The position numbers were made by a program, and so were the translations under genes. Positions 47,236 to 59,585 of a stretch of 64,000 nucleotides of DNA are shown here, piece by piece. The DNA is from Symbiodinium natans (lineage: Eukaryota; Sar; Dinophyceae; Suessiales; Symbiodiniaceae), in NCBI GenBank assembly GCA_905221605.1, contig CAJNDS010002094.1, positions 310,001-374,000 of the forward strand. Direction: 5' to 3'. The notes beneath the pieces were generated by a model that was given only the letters and a program-made list of their open reading frames with translations, made no database searches and had not been told where the DNA came from. How positions within the stretch are numbered: the stretch's first letter is position 1; each line of letters starts with the position of its first letter.

Positions 47236-47812
47236 GTTCGAAATCGATGTGTTCTGACGTGACTTACTAGATTTTCGTACAGAAAGGCACTGTCCAGCTT
47301 GAGTACTACATTTACACTACACAAAGCCGCGAAAAAGCCCCACCCCTCGCCTTGAAAAGGTTCTTTTTCTAGAAGAGGACGTGGGGAGACCAAAAAGCCA
47401 TTGACCTGCGAAGATGAAGTCTGCCGCGCCTATGACGACAACGAGAAATCGAAACGAAGTCTTCTACGCCAAGTAACACAACGAGAGTAAGTGAAACTAC
47501 GGGGACAGCCATTCGCAACGCTCGGGAAGATCGAGTCTTGAAGTCAAGTCACCGGCGTTCAGGTTTCGGGCATGGCCCCCACTACTCTATAGTCTGTACT
47601 GACAGACATTTGTGTTGTGTTCTCGAATTTGCGTCACAGGGAGCTGTTGCGATTGCAAATGAGCTTAAAAATACTCACGAAGGTTGCCGTTGTTCAATGT
47701 CCCCACATCAGCACTGCAACCACCGTGCTTTGACAGTCGTGCATCACGTACTACTCTGATCCGCCGACCCCGGCGGCAGCGGGGCGGCGTCAGTGAAGAC
47801 CCATGTTTCTTC

Positions 47813-47905
47813 ATCCCCCCTCACCCATCGTGTCCTCTTCACCCCCTCTCATCCCCCCACCCCCCACCTCCCCCACCCCACCCCCCCACCCCCCCCACCC
47901 ACCCG
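47813..47905 (+). repeat. C-rich CACCCCCC tract
   Basis: About 90 bp of C and short A/T interruptions (CCCCACCCCCCACC). Strong strand bias; possible i-motif or G-quadruplex on the other strand. Confidence 0.85.
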
Positions 47906-48249
47906 GCACACGTCGATGGCGAAGTCGAGTCGGACATAAAGAGGGGCAGGGTTTTGGATCGGATTCGGCTTGAAGGTACAGTGACATGAGAGTTTAGAGC
48001 TTAGGGTCAAAGTAACAACGGTTTTCAGCTGCCCTGTGTGGGGGTCGGCGGCACTGGCGGTAGCCATTAAATCGGGCAGCGCGAGGTCCCCAAGGACCGA
48101 GCATTGGCGGACCTTTTAACCCGGGTCGTCCCGGGAATAGCCTTGCTAGCCTGCGGCCTTCTGCGAATGGGCCGGACGCCAGTGCCACCGACCCCCGTGT
48201 GCCGCCGGTGAACGGTTTTTTTTTCGTGGTTTTTTGCGTCGCCACGGAG

Positions 48250-49230
48250 GCCCCCAGAGGGCGCGCATCATGAGCATCAGGCGGCTCCCGGGGCGGGACC
48301 CCGGGCGCGCATCAGGAGCATGATGCCCCCCTAAGGGCGGGCATAAGCGACGTGTCTCAGCCCGGGGCTAGGAAAAGAGGGAGTTTAGGGGCCTTGTAAA
48401 GTGCTTAGAAACTTTAAGGGAGTCTTGGAGCCTCAAACGAGTTTAGGGGCCTGAAAATGCTTAGAAACTTTAAGGGAGTTGAGGAGCCTCGAACGCTTAG
48501 AGATTTTAAGGGAGTTTAGGGGCTTCAAAATGCTTAGAAACTGCTCGCCCCGCGCTTCTGCCTGCGCTGCCCGCCCATGGGCGCAGCCCCTTAAAATCCG
48601 GCCTGGCCGCCGTGGTCCAGTGCCCAGCACGGCTAGCCTAAAGGCTTGCCTTTATACGGCGAGCGCCCGTGCCGCTGACCCGGCCCCGTTTTGGCACGGT
48701 TCCTTGCATGAGGCTCCGGGGGGAGCCCGGGAGGGCTCCGAGCGGGGTCCCAAACGCGAATGCGTGGAAGTGCCGAAAACATCGTAAATACCATGCTTTT
48801 CTGCGTTGTTGGAGGGCGCCAAACACCCTGGAGGGCTCATGATGCGTGACCCGGCGCGCATCATCGACCCTGCTTGTTGACGTTGGGCGAACATGCGAAA
48901 AAAGACCTTACACCTCAAGTTTTGGGGGGGTACCCCCCCCAACAGGCGAGCATCATGAGCATCAGCGACCCGCCCCCGCGGCCACACGATTGCCCGGGCA
49001 CCTCAACAAAGCCAGAAAACACTGTAAATACCGTGTTTTTCGCGTGTTTCGACACACACCTCCTTTCGGGGCACTGCCGCGCCTCCACGGTGAGCATCAT
49101 TGACACCCAAGGCTGTCAGCCGACGCCCACGATACGCACCCACGGGTGCGCATCATGAGCCCTTCATTTCTCCAGGGCCTCGCTGATGCTCATCAGGGCC
49201 TCGCTGATGCTCATGATGCTCGCTTGGGGG
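48250..49230 (+). repeat. ~236-bp repeat with GTAAATACC and GCATCATGAGCATCA modules
   Basis: A segment CGAAAACnnnGTAAATACCnTG followed by T-rich CGTGTT recurs at 48785, 49024 and 49258. Between the copies, the palindrome-like module GAGCATCATGAGCATCA and relatives recurs at about 48265, 48308, 48949, 49092, 49150 and 49180-49225. Between 48380 and 48545 there is also a GAGTTTAGGGGCC / TTAGAAACTTTAAGG repeat. Confidence 0.8.
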
Positions 49231-49446
49231 GGGGCGTCCGAAGGGGCCGAAAACGTGGTAAATACCTTGTCTTTTGCGTGTTGCGCAAAAAACTGTTCAA
49301 AAAACTCCTCGTTATGGCTGCCGTGTATGCACGCAGCGCCAAACCTCGGAGAAAGCGTGTTTTTCTTGAGAAAACCTTCGTTTCGTCGTGTTTTGGGCGT
49401 GTGTTTCGCGACTTTCGGCCCCCCACCCCCAAGCCGCTGATGCCAA

Positions 49447-49500
49447 GCGCGCGCACGCGCACGCGCACGCGCACGCGCACGCGCACGCGCACGCGCACGC
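49447..49500 (+). repeat. (GCGCAC)n Z-DNA-type minisatellite
   Basis: Nine perfect GCGCAC units, purely alternating purine and pyrimidine. It abuts the pyrimidine tract that follows. Confidence 0.95.
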
Positions 49501-49527
49501 AGAGGATGATATATAGGGTTTCGGCTG

Positions 49528-50017
49528 TCGCTTCCTGTTCTTTCTTCTCTTCTGCTTCCTGTTCATTATTTGTTCTTCTTATCTTTCTTTTATTCCTTGT
49601 CTTCTTCCTTTTTTCCTTCTTTTTCTTCTTATTCTTTCTCTTATTCTCCTTCTTCTTATTATTCTTATTCTTCTTCTTCTTCTTCTTCCTCCCCTTCTTC
49701 TTCTTCTTCTTCTTCCTTTTCCCTTTATTCTTGTCATTCTTCTTTCTTTTCTTTTATTATTCTTCTTTTCCTTCTTCTTTCTTTTATTCTTATTCTGTTT
49801 CTTCTTATTTCTTTCTTATTATTCCTTTCCTTCTTTCTTTTATTCTTCTTCTTCTTTTCATTCTTCTTTATTTTATTCTTCTTCTTGTTCTTTTTATTCT
49901 TCTTTTTTCTGATAGTTCTTATTCTTTCTCTTCTTCTTCTTTTTATTCCTTTACCCTTTCTTCTTGTTATTCTTCTTTCTTGTATTTTCTTCTTCTGTTT
50001 ATTATTCTTTCTTTTCT

Positions 50018-50052
<35 letters not shown>

Positions 50053-50190
50053 TTCTTCTGTTTCTTCTTCTTTCTCTTCTTCTTCTTCTTTTTCTTCTTC
50101 TTTCTTTTCTTCTTCTTCTTTTTCTCCATATTTTCTTCTTCTTCTTTCTCTTCTTCTTGTTCGTTCATTTCTTTTTCCCTTTCTTCTTGA
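49528..50190 (+). repeat. ~650-bp pyrimidine tract, (TTC)n-like
   Basis: The plus strand is almost all T and C, mostly TTC, TTCT and TTTTC units with rare A. The 457-codon frame across it (F, S, L, Y only) and the Lys/Arg-only frame opposite are artefacts of composition. Such tracts form triplex H-DNA. Confidence 0.95.
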
Positions 50191-50204
50191 TTACGTCCCG
50201 ACTC

Positions 50205-50236
50205 CCTGCACCCCCTAAACCCCTAAACCCAAACCC
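50205..50236 (+). repeat. CCCTAAA telomere-like units
   Basis: Three CCCTAAACC units at the end of the pyrimidine tract. Confidence 0.75.
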
Positions 50237-53200
50237 GAGTTTCAGCTTTCAGACGGCCAGGCCAGCCCGTGCCGCAAGGCCTGTAGATAACTTCTTCACG
50301 ACTATGGTTCATTATGGTTCATTGACATCATGGAGCAAGAGGCACCGCTGTGTTGACCAGGATGATGATGCCGGCAAGCAGGTCCTCGGGAGACCAAAGT
50401 CTACATGGAGGTACATGGGATTCCAAGTTGTGAGGTGCAGGGCGCGTGGGTTGGGGCCTCAGGGTTTCAGGTCTCTTCAAGGCTTTATTGGAGCTGTGCA
50501 TTTTGTGCAGCTGCCTTAGTTGGATCAAAAAAATCGAGCATACGTCTTTTGTCTGCTACGACTCTACGACAGGGCATGCTTCAAGATTTCGGGTTGAGTG
50601 CTGGTCTGAAAATGTACTGCAGCTCGTCGGAGACAATGGAAACTACGGGTAGCTGTATATAGAGACGCATCGTACAATGTTGGGCTTAAATTAAATTGGA
50701 GTACCACTCATTTTTGGCAATGCTTCCCAAAGAACCCAGGATAGCAGATGAGAAAACATGGACATGAATCAATTCTGTTGCACACTCTGTAGGTCTGAGC
50801 TGAGGCCCTGTCGAGAGGTCCCTCAGCTACAAAGTTCCGCAACTTCTCCTGCATCGAAACGCCCTTGGCAGACCTGTGCGGAATAGTAGGAATACACGCG
50901 TTGGGCTTTGGGGTTGAGGCCGCAAGGTTGGGATATTGATGATTTGCTCTTGCTGTTGGATAAAGCCTACCTCGAGCTTCTCTTGAAGTATTGTGCCCAT
51001 CTGAATAGTATGTTGTGGTGTGCGTGAGGCTGCTGCGTACACTCCTGTACCAGGGGTACCAACGATTCAGACTTTTTAAATGTTGGCTGCAGCTTTGCAA
51101 AGTTGTGTTCAGGGGCTCCACCAAGCTGGTAAATCTCTGAGACATAGCCGAGGAACGGCTTTCTCGTGGCTGCACGTGCCTGCACAGCTTGGATCACAGT
51201 GTGTAGTGTAGGAGTGCCAAAAAACCCGACATGGCGGAAGACCGATAACAATTCTGATTCTAGAAGGATAAACAGGGCAACATTTGTGGTTCAGGCTTCT
51301 AGATCAAAGGCCAGACTTAACTGCTCCTCACCGCACAAAGCCACCATTCAGGAAATTGGCGGGCTCCTTTGGGTTACCTGCCTGATGTAGGGAACTCCGA
51401 CCTCTTAGCTAAACCTCCCGGCGCCTTCGGTGCTTCGAAACTACGCAGCACAAATCATGCCGCATGTCCTCCCAGCCTGGATTAGCTTCTGTATACGCGT
51501 CTCTTTCGCTTCTCGCGCCTCTCCCGCCTCAGGCTCATCCTCAGCACATAAGTCCAGTATAGGCTGCCAGGATTAATTCGCTTTGCTTTGCGCCAAAAGC
51601 ATGCCAAGCTTCAGCTGAGGCAGGGGACGTTGCCTCGAACACCTTGACGGGAACGCTCGCCTCCTGGCAAGGTCGCAGACCTCCAGTCTCCTGCCTAACC
51701 TCTGAAACCCCCAGTTTCTATGAAATGCACACGATCACTGAATCTGGCAAGTTGCCATATCCACCTTATGTAGGAAAGAGCAAATGGGGGAAACGACGCG
51801 CGTGCCTGCAGCAAAGCAACACGATCCTCACCTCAATGTCTATGGACGACTAAGCGTTGGAATGTGTCACATAGGGCTTAAGAGGGCAAACAGGTCTCAG
51901 AACCATAGGGCGCTTCAAGATGCCCGTTTTGGCGCAACCGTACTTCCCCAGACATGGAGACCCGTTGACCGACCCTTGTAAAGCCTGATCAGGATTGCAT
52001 CGGGGGTGCACAAGGAAGTATGTGGATTTTCAGCCTTGTTGTTTTGGGAGGCTTCCCCTCGAACATGGAGCCCTTTTGGGTTTGCATGTTAGTGGGAGAG
52101 CTAACCCTAAACGCCTACCTGTACCAAGAACACAAATGCTCAACCCGTCAACCTTAAACTTGAAACCCTCTGACCCCTGACACCCGAAATACCCCCTTCC
52201 GCTCATCCCTACCCGGCTGGTTTGGCGAACCGGCTCAAATCTTGTCCTTGTCCATTGCTGTGACTGCTGCCTTTGCTGCATGGTCCTCCAGTGTTTCGGA
52301 TTCAGGGTGTGGAGCTCATCCGAGTTTAGGGTTTACGGCTTCGGACTTAAGGTCAGCCCAAGTCTCTCGGCTAATTGTGACGAATCGAAGTTGTGCCCTT
52401 CCTGTTTATTCAGAACAGTCGCCTGCTGGGTTTGGCCAACTGTGAAATAGCAACAACACTGCGCAAGTTCACAAAGCCACTTGCATTCCGGATAGGCATT
52501 GGCCAAAACCCGTCTGAAGGTAGCGGTGGATTTAGAACGTCAGAACCAATCAAATACAAGAATCCCCGACAGGCTCCAACCTTCACAAGCAAAGTTGGAA
52601 AAGGCAGCCATTCTCTAATGGCTGACTTACAAACCATTCTTGTCCCCCCATATGCCAGATGCCCTGCCGCCATGGTTCCCCACAACAATCCCATTTTTTG
52701 AAGTAGAAGTCATGTCCACCGCACACCCGATGCATCCAAAATCAAACTCCTGATGTGGCAATAAAACTCCCTTTGATCTTTGATCCCTCTCTAGTCCCAG
52801 GACATCCCCATAACCCACACAAGCCACCCACATACTTGAGATTCCCAAACATATTTTGTTGGAAGTCACCCCTCTTGCCTGAACTGATGACAGAGAGGCA
52901 TCTGATTTGGATCCTCACAAAGCAGTGGACGAATCAGGATCCAAGGGTTACAAGTTTGGGTTGCCGGGTCGTTTGAGCGTCCGGGCTGCAGGTTACAGTT
53001 GCACATTCAAGGGTGCCGGGTAGAAGTTCAAGGTTTACGTGACTAAAGCGCTTGGCGGTTTGATTCAAGGCGCCGGCAGTCACGGAACCATTGTACACTG
53101 TACAATGGTGCTCATGCATTTGCCCTTCATGGTCAGGTACGCTCTACCGCGATTCTGACAGCGTAGAGGCCGATGTACACGCGGTTTCTGCACACGCGGC

Positions 53201-53500
53201 TTAAGAAAAGTGTTCCTTGCCCCTGGTACAGGATAAGTGTTCCAGACTGTCGTCCTCACAGCACGTCCGTACTTTGTAACCTGCGCAATGAAAGTCGTGA
53301 CCCATCACACATCTGGGCTACCTTTGCGCTTGCGGGTTCCGGAGCTTGGCTCGCTTGGCTCGCTCTACATGCGACTCGGCATTCTGCCACCACCTTTGTA
53401 ACCCCCCAAGTGCTCCGGCAAGGGGACTCCCGGCGAGCTTGTCGGGCCCAATGGACAATGGCACCCCCGCCTGCGCCGCACGCGCCGCCTGCGTGTGCAC
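50237..53500. other. No supported gene
   Basis: A minus-strand segment near 50970-51250 reads plausibly (KPFLGYVSEIYQLGGAPEHN) and could be one exon, but no partner was found. The rest shows no family features, arrays or RNA genes. Confidence 0.35.
53107..53108. other. Centre of a small perfect palindrome
   Basis: ACCATTGTACA around 53089-53106 continues as TGTACAATGGT, an almost perfect short inverted repeat (CATTGTACACTGTACAATG). Could be a hairpin in an RNA; no further evidence. Confidence 0.4.
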
Positions 53501-54232
53501 TACACTCGGCACTTAGCCTTGGTCTTAGCTTGAAGAGGAAGGCAAGCAACAGTCAGGTGTTCCGGTCTTGAGGTCGTAGAGGAGCAGGTCCAGGGACGAG
53601 AAACACCCCCAGGAATGCTGCTGTCTGCATCTTCGGATCTTTTTCTGCTCGCCGAAGTTGCATTCCATACATCCATGCTCGGACGACTGCTGCAAAGGCC
53701 TTTCGAAATAGCGCCTACACAGCGACATCGCAGCCTGCTTCTTTAAATCATTCAGCAGACGTCGTTGGCAGCCCAGCCATACTTCTGCGCCCGCCGCTTC
53801 CGGCGATAACTTTGAAAGCAACCTACAAACATCGGGGTAACAGTAGGTTTAACGGTGCCCCAAATTCTGGATCGCCCACCGAGCTGGAGAACCCGGAGAC
53901 GTTGAGAGTTGCGTAAAAAAATCTTTCCGACCTGTTCTACAAGCCTTGGCACTAAATTGAGATGATGCGAAAATTGAAAACCATCGTTTAAGCTTATGCA
54001 GTCTTCATAAACGAATCCTGGAAAAAGGCGATGCTGTGCAGCCCATCGAGATTGGCTCTTATAGACAATGTAGAATTTGTGCTAGGGTAGGGCTTACAGA
54101 ACCCATCTAGATGGTCCTGCTGGTCGGAAGCCGACGCACAATGTCATCGGCTGGCGGACTGGGCAAGGCAACATCGAACTTTCGTCAGCAACTCGCAATT
54201 GTGCTTGATCATCACCCATGGATACCAAGAGT

Positions 54233-54298
54233 AGGAAACCCTAAACCCTAACCCTTCAGGCCTGCAACCCTAAACCCTAACCCTTCAGGCCTGCAAAG
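54233..54298 (+). repeat. 33-bp duplication with CCCTAAACCCTAACCC
   Basis: Two tandem copies of AACCCTAAACCCTAACCC followed by TTCAGGCCTGCA. The telomere-like units are intact, so the duplication is recent. Confidence 0.9.
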
Positions 54299-54304
54299 CT
54301 TGAG

Positions 54305-56500
54305 TTCAGCAGCCAGTTTGGGCCCCCTGAGTCGCGCCTTCCTCGGCCCAGCGCTGCAGATCTGCCAAGGCGGCCTGCAAAAGAGTGATTAGACTACTTC
54401 TATACATCCTAGATGCGCAGGCACCCACAAACAAAACATGGAGTCGGTCTGAATGGACATGGTCGCAGGTGCTTGGCTGTGGCAAACTGGTGCAGGTTTC
54501 CATGGCCAGCATCATCAGAAGATCTGCGAAGCAACGAGCCAGTTCCAGGCGTCGCTCAATTTCAGGGCAGTATGCACAAAGGAAGCGAGGTTTGCTCACT
54601 TGTACCCTGTGGTCTACCCCTTTGCAGTACGGACTCAGCCTGCTGTTTGTCCAGCATGTTCAGCAGGACGACCTGCTGCGCTGCACAAGAGTCTGCTTGG
54701 GTGGCTGAGATTTCTTACACCACATGAGTCAGCTGTCAATCCCGTTATCGCATGTTTCCTTGCATCTTGAGGGGGGGGAACACACTGGTGGTCCTAAGCA
54801 TACGTCCACAAACAACGCTGCGGGGACAACTAGAAAGAGAGAGGGGAAGGGCGGGGAACCCTGACATGGGCCTACCCAAGGAGGCAAGAGGGCCCTGCAA
54901 CCCGGAGTGTAGCCATGCCATTTGGCCCTGGGCAAAAATCCTCTTGCTCCTGCAATGCGTTTAATGCCATCTGCTTGCAAGTCGGTTGGTTCACCTGACA
55001 CGTTTCCGCAAGTACTGGAATGTCCTTGATTCCAAACAAGACGTAGTGCATGGCACTAACAAAAAAAGTGCATAAATCGACGTAGTCAAGTTCAAACAAG
55101 AACTCCACCCCAATCTGGAAGCAGTCGAACCCCACCTGCGCTGTATCAAACTGGGAGTTCCATGTGACAATATTTTGCGCCCTCAAGACCGGGCCCCCTG
55201 GCATGGTGTTCCCGCATCATCTCCTTCACGCCGCTGTAGTCGGGCAGCTCCTGCGGGTGTCTGTACGTAGGAGCAGTAACGACCCCATTTCCCAGAAGAT
55301 GAACCCTGCGTGGGAAACTAGGAGCATCTTGCAATGGCCACTGCTCAGCTTTGATATCACATCTTCGAAGGAGTTGAGTTGCCCTTCTATCATGTTTCAG
55401 GAAGAGAGCTATTGTTCACGTCTGAAATGTTCGCGTGAGAGGCTTCTGGACACTGGACATGCACTGGCATGCAAACAGCGGTAGATAGACCATCGGCACA
55501 TCGTAAAGACTGATTGGCAATAACAGAAAGACGCGTCATGTGATGTGCCTCAGATAAGCGCATGTCATCCGGTTGACATTGGCACTGCATCGTCCAAAAC
55601 CTCGCGGGCTCGAACACATGCAACGGATCCCGGCTGCAACTACACATGGCAAAAACAAGCCCGCTAAGACATGTTACTTGCAAAAGATCGAAAATTCACG
55701 TCATACTGACCATACTACCAAAAAAAATGAAAACTAAACGGCCCGCTGTTTTTCTTTGCGCGTAGGACGGCCCCGCAACCAGTGGAATACCTCAGCATCG
55801 ATGACTGCATTGCCACCAAGCAGCCGTGAATCTGGTCCACAACGTTGTGGTGGGTGCTAAGAATGGAGGGTATTTCCACAACATTGAGCCACCGTGAACA
55901 CAGGTATTACCCATTTTGTCATGGCACAACACCAACGAAACATTGCTGATTTGTCACCAACAGAAGCCCATTAAACCTCTCCGGGCTGACGATAGCACAA
56001 GTCGTTCCAGGGCATGCCAAATGATTTTTTTGCAGGAAGTGGACCTCCGCGCAGGCAATTGTGCATCTAGCTTGGGTAGAAGCAAGTTGGCTCGGAAACA
56101 GGCTCGGAAAAACAATGAAACACAAACTGGCAACCGGAACGATTTTCGTCATGTCTATTTGTTTGCAAATCTTCTCCTCTTCATACTTTTCCAATGTCCG
56201 GAAAGCTGTCCTACATGGAGTGTCTGCCGTTTCGCTTCCTTTTGCACACCAGAGAGCATTTCCGTTCTTAGAACATAAAAAGGATATGACGAAAAAAAAC
56301 AAAGTTCATGATGAGCCAAACGTGGCAGCTGCCCAATAGGCATGCCCGTTCGCGTCTGGGTAAACATGGGTGCACAACACAGCAAGACAAAACAAAAGAA
56401 CCACAGCGCACACTCCTAATTGACAAATAGTGAAGCGGCGGCTGCGGTCTAAGTATCTGTCGTCAGTGTAGATGCCAGGGTTCCAAAGCACAGACCATAG
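54305..56500 (-). CDS. Possible membrane-protein gene, unconnected exons
   Basis: Four minus-strand segments look like exons. 56340-56490 has a hydrophobic helix (LGVCAVVLLFCLAVLC) after a basic stretch. 55390-55683 is open for 98 codons with several cysteines (WTMQCQCQPDD, CADGLSTAVCMP). 55002-55137 lies between the sites GCGCAG and CAG-GTGAAC and reads GFDCFQIGVEFLFELDYVDL, then CTFFVSAMHYVLFG. 54480-54600 reads EIERRLELARCFADLLMMLA, and a last piece ends in ADLQRWAEEGATQGAQTGC and a stop at about 54306. I could not test phase across the gaps and I do not recognise a family. It may be one gene, several, or partly chance. Confidence 0.3.
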
Positions 56501-56859
56501 TCAGGTGTGCAGCTGTACGAACCAGGCCGCAATGGGTGGTATCATTGGCCAATGAAAATTCGTGTTGTCTCAAAATGCCCAGCAAAAACAATTCACAGAC
56601 ACCAAAAGCGTCAAGTTCACCACGCCCAAACGCTTTTTTTTCCGTCAGTGACAACGGGGCTCACGATCACCGTAGTTGTGCCACTCCTTACCGTACTTGC
56701 GATGATGCACTCCTATGCTGTCCGCAATAAGCGACGATTGCAACGACTTCCAAGAAAACCGATTATCAATTTTTGCTGCATTAAGTTTCACACCCTTAAC
56801 AGCGAGGCTGGAAATACCGTCACTAGCAGCAGCATGTTCACATGCTCTCGGCTGGAGCC

Positions 56860-56990
56860 CGGCAGGCGGTCAGTCAATCAGTCGGTCTGGCTTCCTGTCT
56901 GCAGCCAGGCGAGCAGGCAGTCAGTGAGTCGGTCTGTCTTCCTGTCTCGTCAGTCGGTCAGTCTGTCGGTCTTCCTGTCTGCAGCAACTG
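56860..56990 (+). repeat. CAGTCGGTCTG / CTTCCTGTCTGCAG tandem repeat
   Basis: Three units, each with a CAGTCnGTCTG part and a CTTCCTGTCT part, spaced ~45 bp (56881, 56928, 56967). Confidence 0.8.
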
Positions 56991-57009
56991 GGGGGTGCCC
57001 CTCCCCCCC

Positions 57010-58900
57010 GCTTCAAGTCGTGCAAGTTTGCTTCAAGATAGAATCAGCGTTTTTTAACCCACGACCCCTAAACCCAAAACCCGAAAAACCTTAAACCCCA
57101 AAAACCCTAAACCCGAAAAACCCGAAAGCCTAAAAAAACCCTAAACCCAACCCCAAAAACCCGACTCTAAAATCCATGCAAACCCTAAACCCCAAAAACC
57201 ATGAAACTTGAACCCTGAAACCCTGAAACCTAAAAACCTAACTCCACCTCCCCGCTTTTTGAAGTCGTGCAAGCTTGGTTCAAAATCGAAGCGTCCTTTT
57301 GAAACCCATGATGCCAGCATTGTGTGCAAATGGGGGTGGGGGCTGCGCCCCAACCGCCCCGCCCCCGCTTTTTTAAGTCCTTCAAAATCGAAGCGTTTTT
57401 TCGAAACCCATGAACCCCCGAAAACCCTAAACCCGAAAAACCCTAAACCCTGAAAACCTTGCAAACCCTGAACCCTAAAAACCTGAAAAACCTAAACCCT
57501 GAAAACCCTAGACCCTGAACAACCTAACCCCAAAAATTCGAAAGAACCTAAACCCTAAAACCCTAAACCCTAAAAAACCTAATCCCCCCCCCCCCGTTTT
57601 TTGAAGTCGTACAAGCTTGGTTCAAAATCGAAGCGTCCTTTTGAAACCCATAACGCCAGCATTGTGTGTGCAAATGGGGAGGGGGGGCGCCCCAACTCCC
57701 GCCCCCGCTTTTTAAAATCCTGCACGTTGCTTCAAAATCGAAGCGTTTTTTCGAAACCCATAAACCCCCGAAAACCCTAAACCCGAAAAACCCTAAACCC
57801 TAAAAACCTTGCAAACCCTGAACCCTAAAAACCTGAAAAACCTAAACCCTGAAAACCCTAGACCCTGAACAAACTAACCCCAAAAACTCGAAAGAACCTA
57901 AACCCTGAAACCCTAAACCCTAAAAAAACCTAATCCCCCCCCCCCCGTTTTTTGAAGTCGTACAAGCTTGGTTCAAAATCGAAGCGTCCTTTGAAACCCA
58001 TGACGCCAGCATTGTGTGTGCATGGGGAGGGGGGGCTGCGCCCCAACCGCCCCGCCTCCGCTTTTTTAAGTCCTGCACGTTGCTTCAAAATCGAAGCGTT
58101 TTTTCGAAACCCATGAACCCCCGAAAACCCTAAACCCGACAAACCGTAAACCCTAAAAACCCTGCAAACCCTGAACCCTGAAACCTGAAAAACCTAAACC
58201 CTGAAAACCCTGGACCCTGAACAACCTAACCCCAAAAATTCGAAAACCCTGAAACCCTGAACCCTAAAAAACCTAACCCCCCCCTCCCCCCCTTTTTGAA
58301 GTCGTACAAGCTTGGTTTAAAATCAAAGCGTCCTTTTTGAAACCCATAACGCCAGCATTGTGTGCAAATGGGGAGACGGGGCTGCGCCCCAACCCCCCCC
58401 CCGCTTTTTTGAGTTCTGCACGTTGCTTCAAAATCGAAGCATTTTTCAAAACCCATGAACCTGAAAAACCCTAAACCCTAAAAACCCCACAAACCCTAAA
58501 CCCTCTCCCGCTTTTTGAAGTCGTGCAAGCTTGGTTCAAAATACAAGCGCCTTCTTGAAACCATGACGCGAGCATTGTGCGCAAATGGGGGCGGACTGCG
58601 CCCCAACCCCACCCTTCACTTCTTCAAGTTCTGCACGTTGCTTCAAAATCGAAGCGTCTTTTCAAAACCCATAAGCCCCCGAAAACCCTAAACCCGAAAA
58701 ACCCTAAACCCTAAAAACCTGCAAACCCCCAAACACTAAAGACCTAAGGCCCCCCCCCTCCGCTGTTTGAAGTGTGCAAGCTCTAGAATAGAAGCGTCTG
58801 TTGGAAACCCATAACGCGAGCATTGTAATGGAGGGGGAAGTTGCCCTCCAAACCCCCCCCTTCCCCACCTTTTTGAGTTCTACACGTTGCTTTAAAACTT
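57010..58900 (+). repeat. ~345-bp tandem repeat with CCCTAAA spacers
   Basis: Copies begin at about 57261, 57603, 57954, 58298, 58517 and 58769, each with GAAGTCGTGCAAGCTTGG (or variant), then AAATCGAAGCGTCCTTTTG, the phrase CCAGCATTGTGTGCAAATGG, a GC-rich hairpin-like GGGGCTGCGCCCC, and a second TTCAAAATCGAAGCG. Decayed CCCTAAACCCGAAAAACC sequence separates the copies. A partial copy is at 57014. The last two spacings (219 and 252 bp) show shortened units. Confidence 0.93.
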
Positions 58901-59124
58901 GGGTTTTTTGCCTGACGGCAAAATGGGGTGCGAAGCACTCTCTGCTTGGCATCAAATCAGGGGGCCACATGGATTACATGGCCCCATTACCGACGACGGA
59001 GCTAAGTATGGCCGAAATTTCGGGCGCGGCATGGTGTTCTAGGGCCATAGGGCCAGATTAACAAACCTGTCGGCAGTCTCATCAAGAGTCTCATATTGCC
59101 CAGCAGCGTCAGCAGATCCTCAGC

Positions 59125-59157
59125 AGAAGATCATCAGCAGCATCATCATCATCATAC

Positions 59158-59190
<33 letters not shown>

Positions 59191-59233
59191 ATCAGATCAT
59201 AGCATATCATATATCATCACATCGTGTCATTGT

Positions 59234-59276
<43 letters not shown>

Positions 59277-59295
59277 ATCATCGTCGTCATCATCA
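59125..59295 (+). repeat. (ATC)n microsatellite, two blocks
   Basis: ATC triplets at 59137-59190 and 59235-59300, split by a TATCATATATCAT stretch. Confidence 0.95.
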
Positions 59296-59399
59296 TCCTG
59301 CCAGGTCCTGAGTCCTGAGCCCTGGCATCTTGGCAGTCCGGCTTCCCGGCGGTCCTGGTGCTGGCACGGTCCTGGCCTGGCATTGCCGCCGCATTGCCT

Positions 59400-59585
59400 G
59401 GCATTGGCATCAATCATAATCGCATCATCGCATCGCATCATGAATCATTATGCATTGTGAAGTATGAATCATCAATCATCAGTCATCAATCATTCATTCA
59501 GTCATGACTCATGACATGAGATCATGATGAGCCACGAGTCATGAGTCATGAGTCATGAGATCATCATGAATCAGGAACCATGAAT
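59400..59585 (+). repeat. TCATGA / AATCAT palindrome-rich repeat
   Basis: The palindrome TCATGA and the words ATCATGA, GAGTCATGAG and CAATCATC recur more than fifteen times in 180 bp. Many short hairpins are possible. Confidence 0.85.

Noticed and set aside
49146-50519. 457-codon plus-strand frame rich in F, S, L
   Set aside because: It lies over the pyrimidine tract; any T/C-only DNA gives such a frame. The Lys/Arg-only frame on the other strand is the same artefact.
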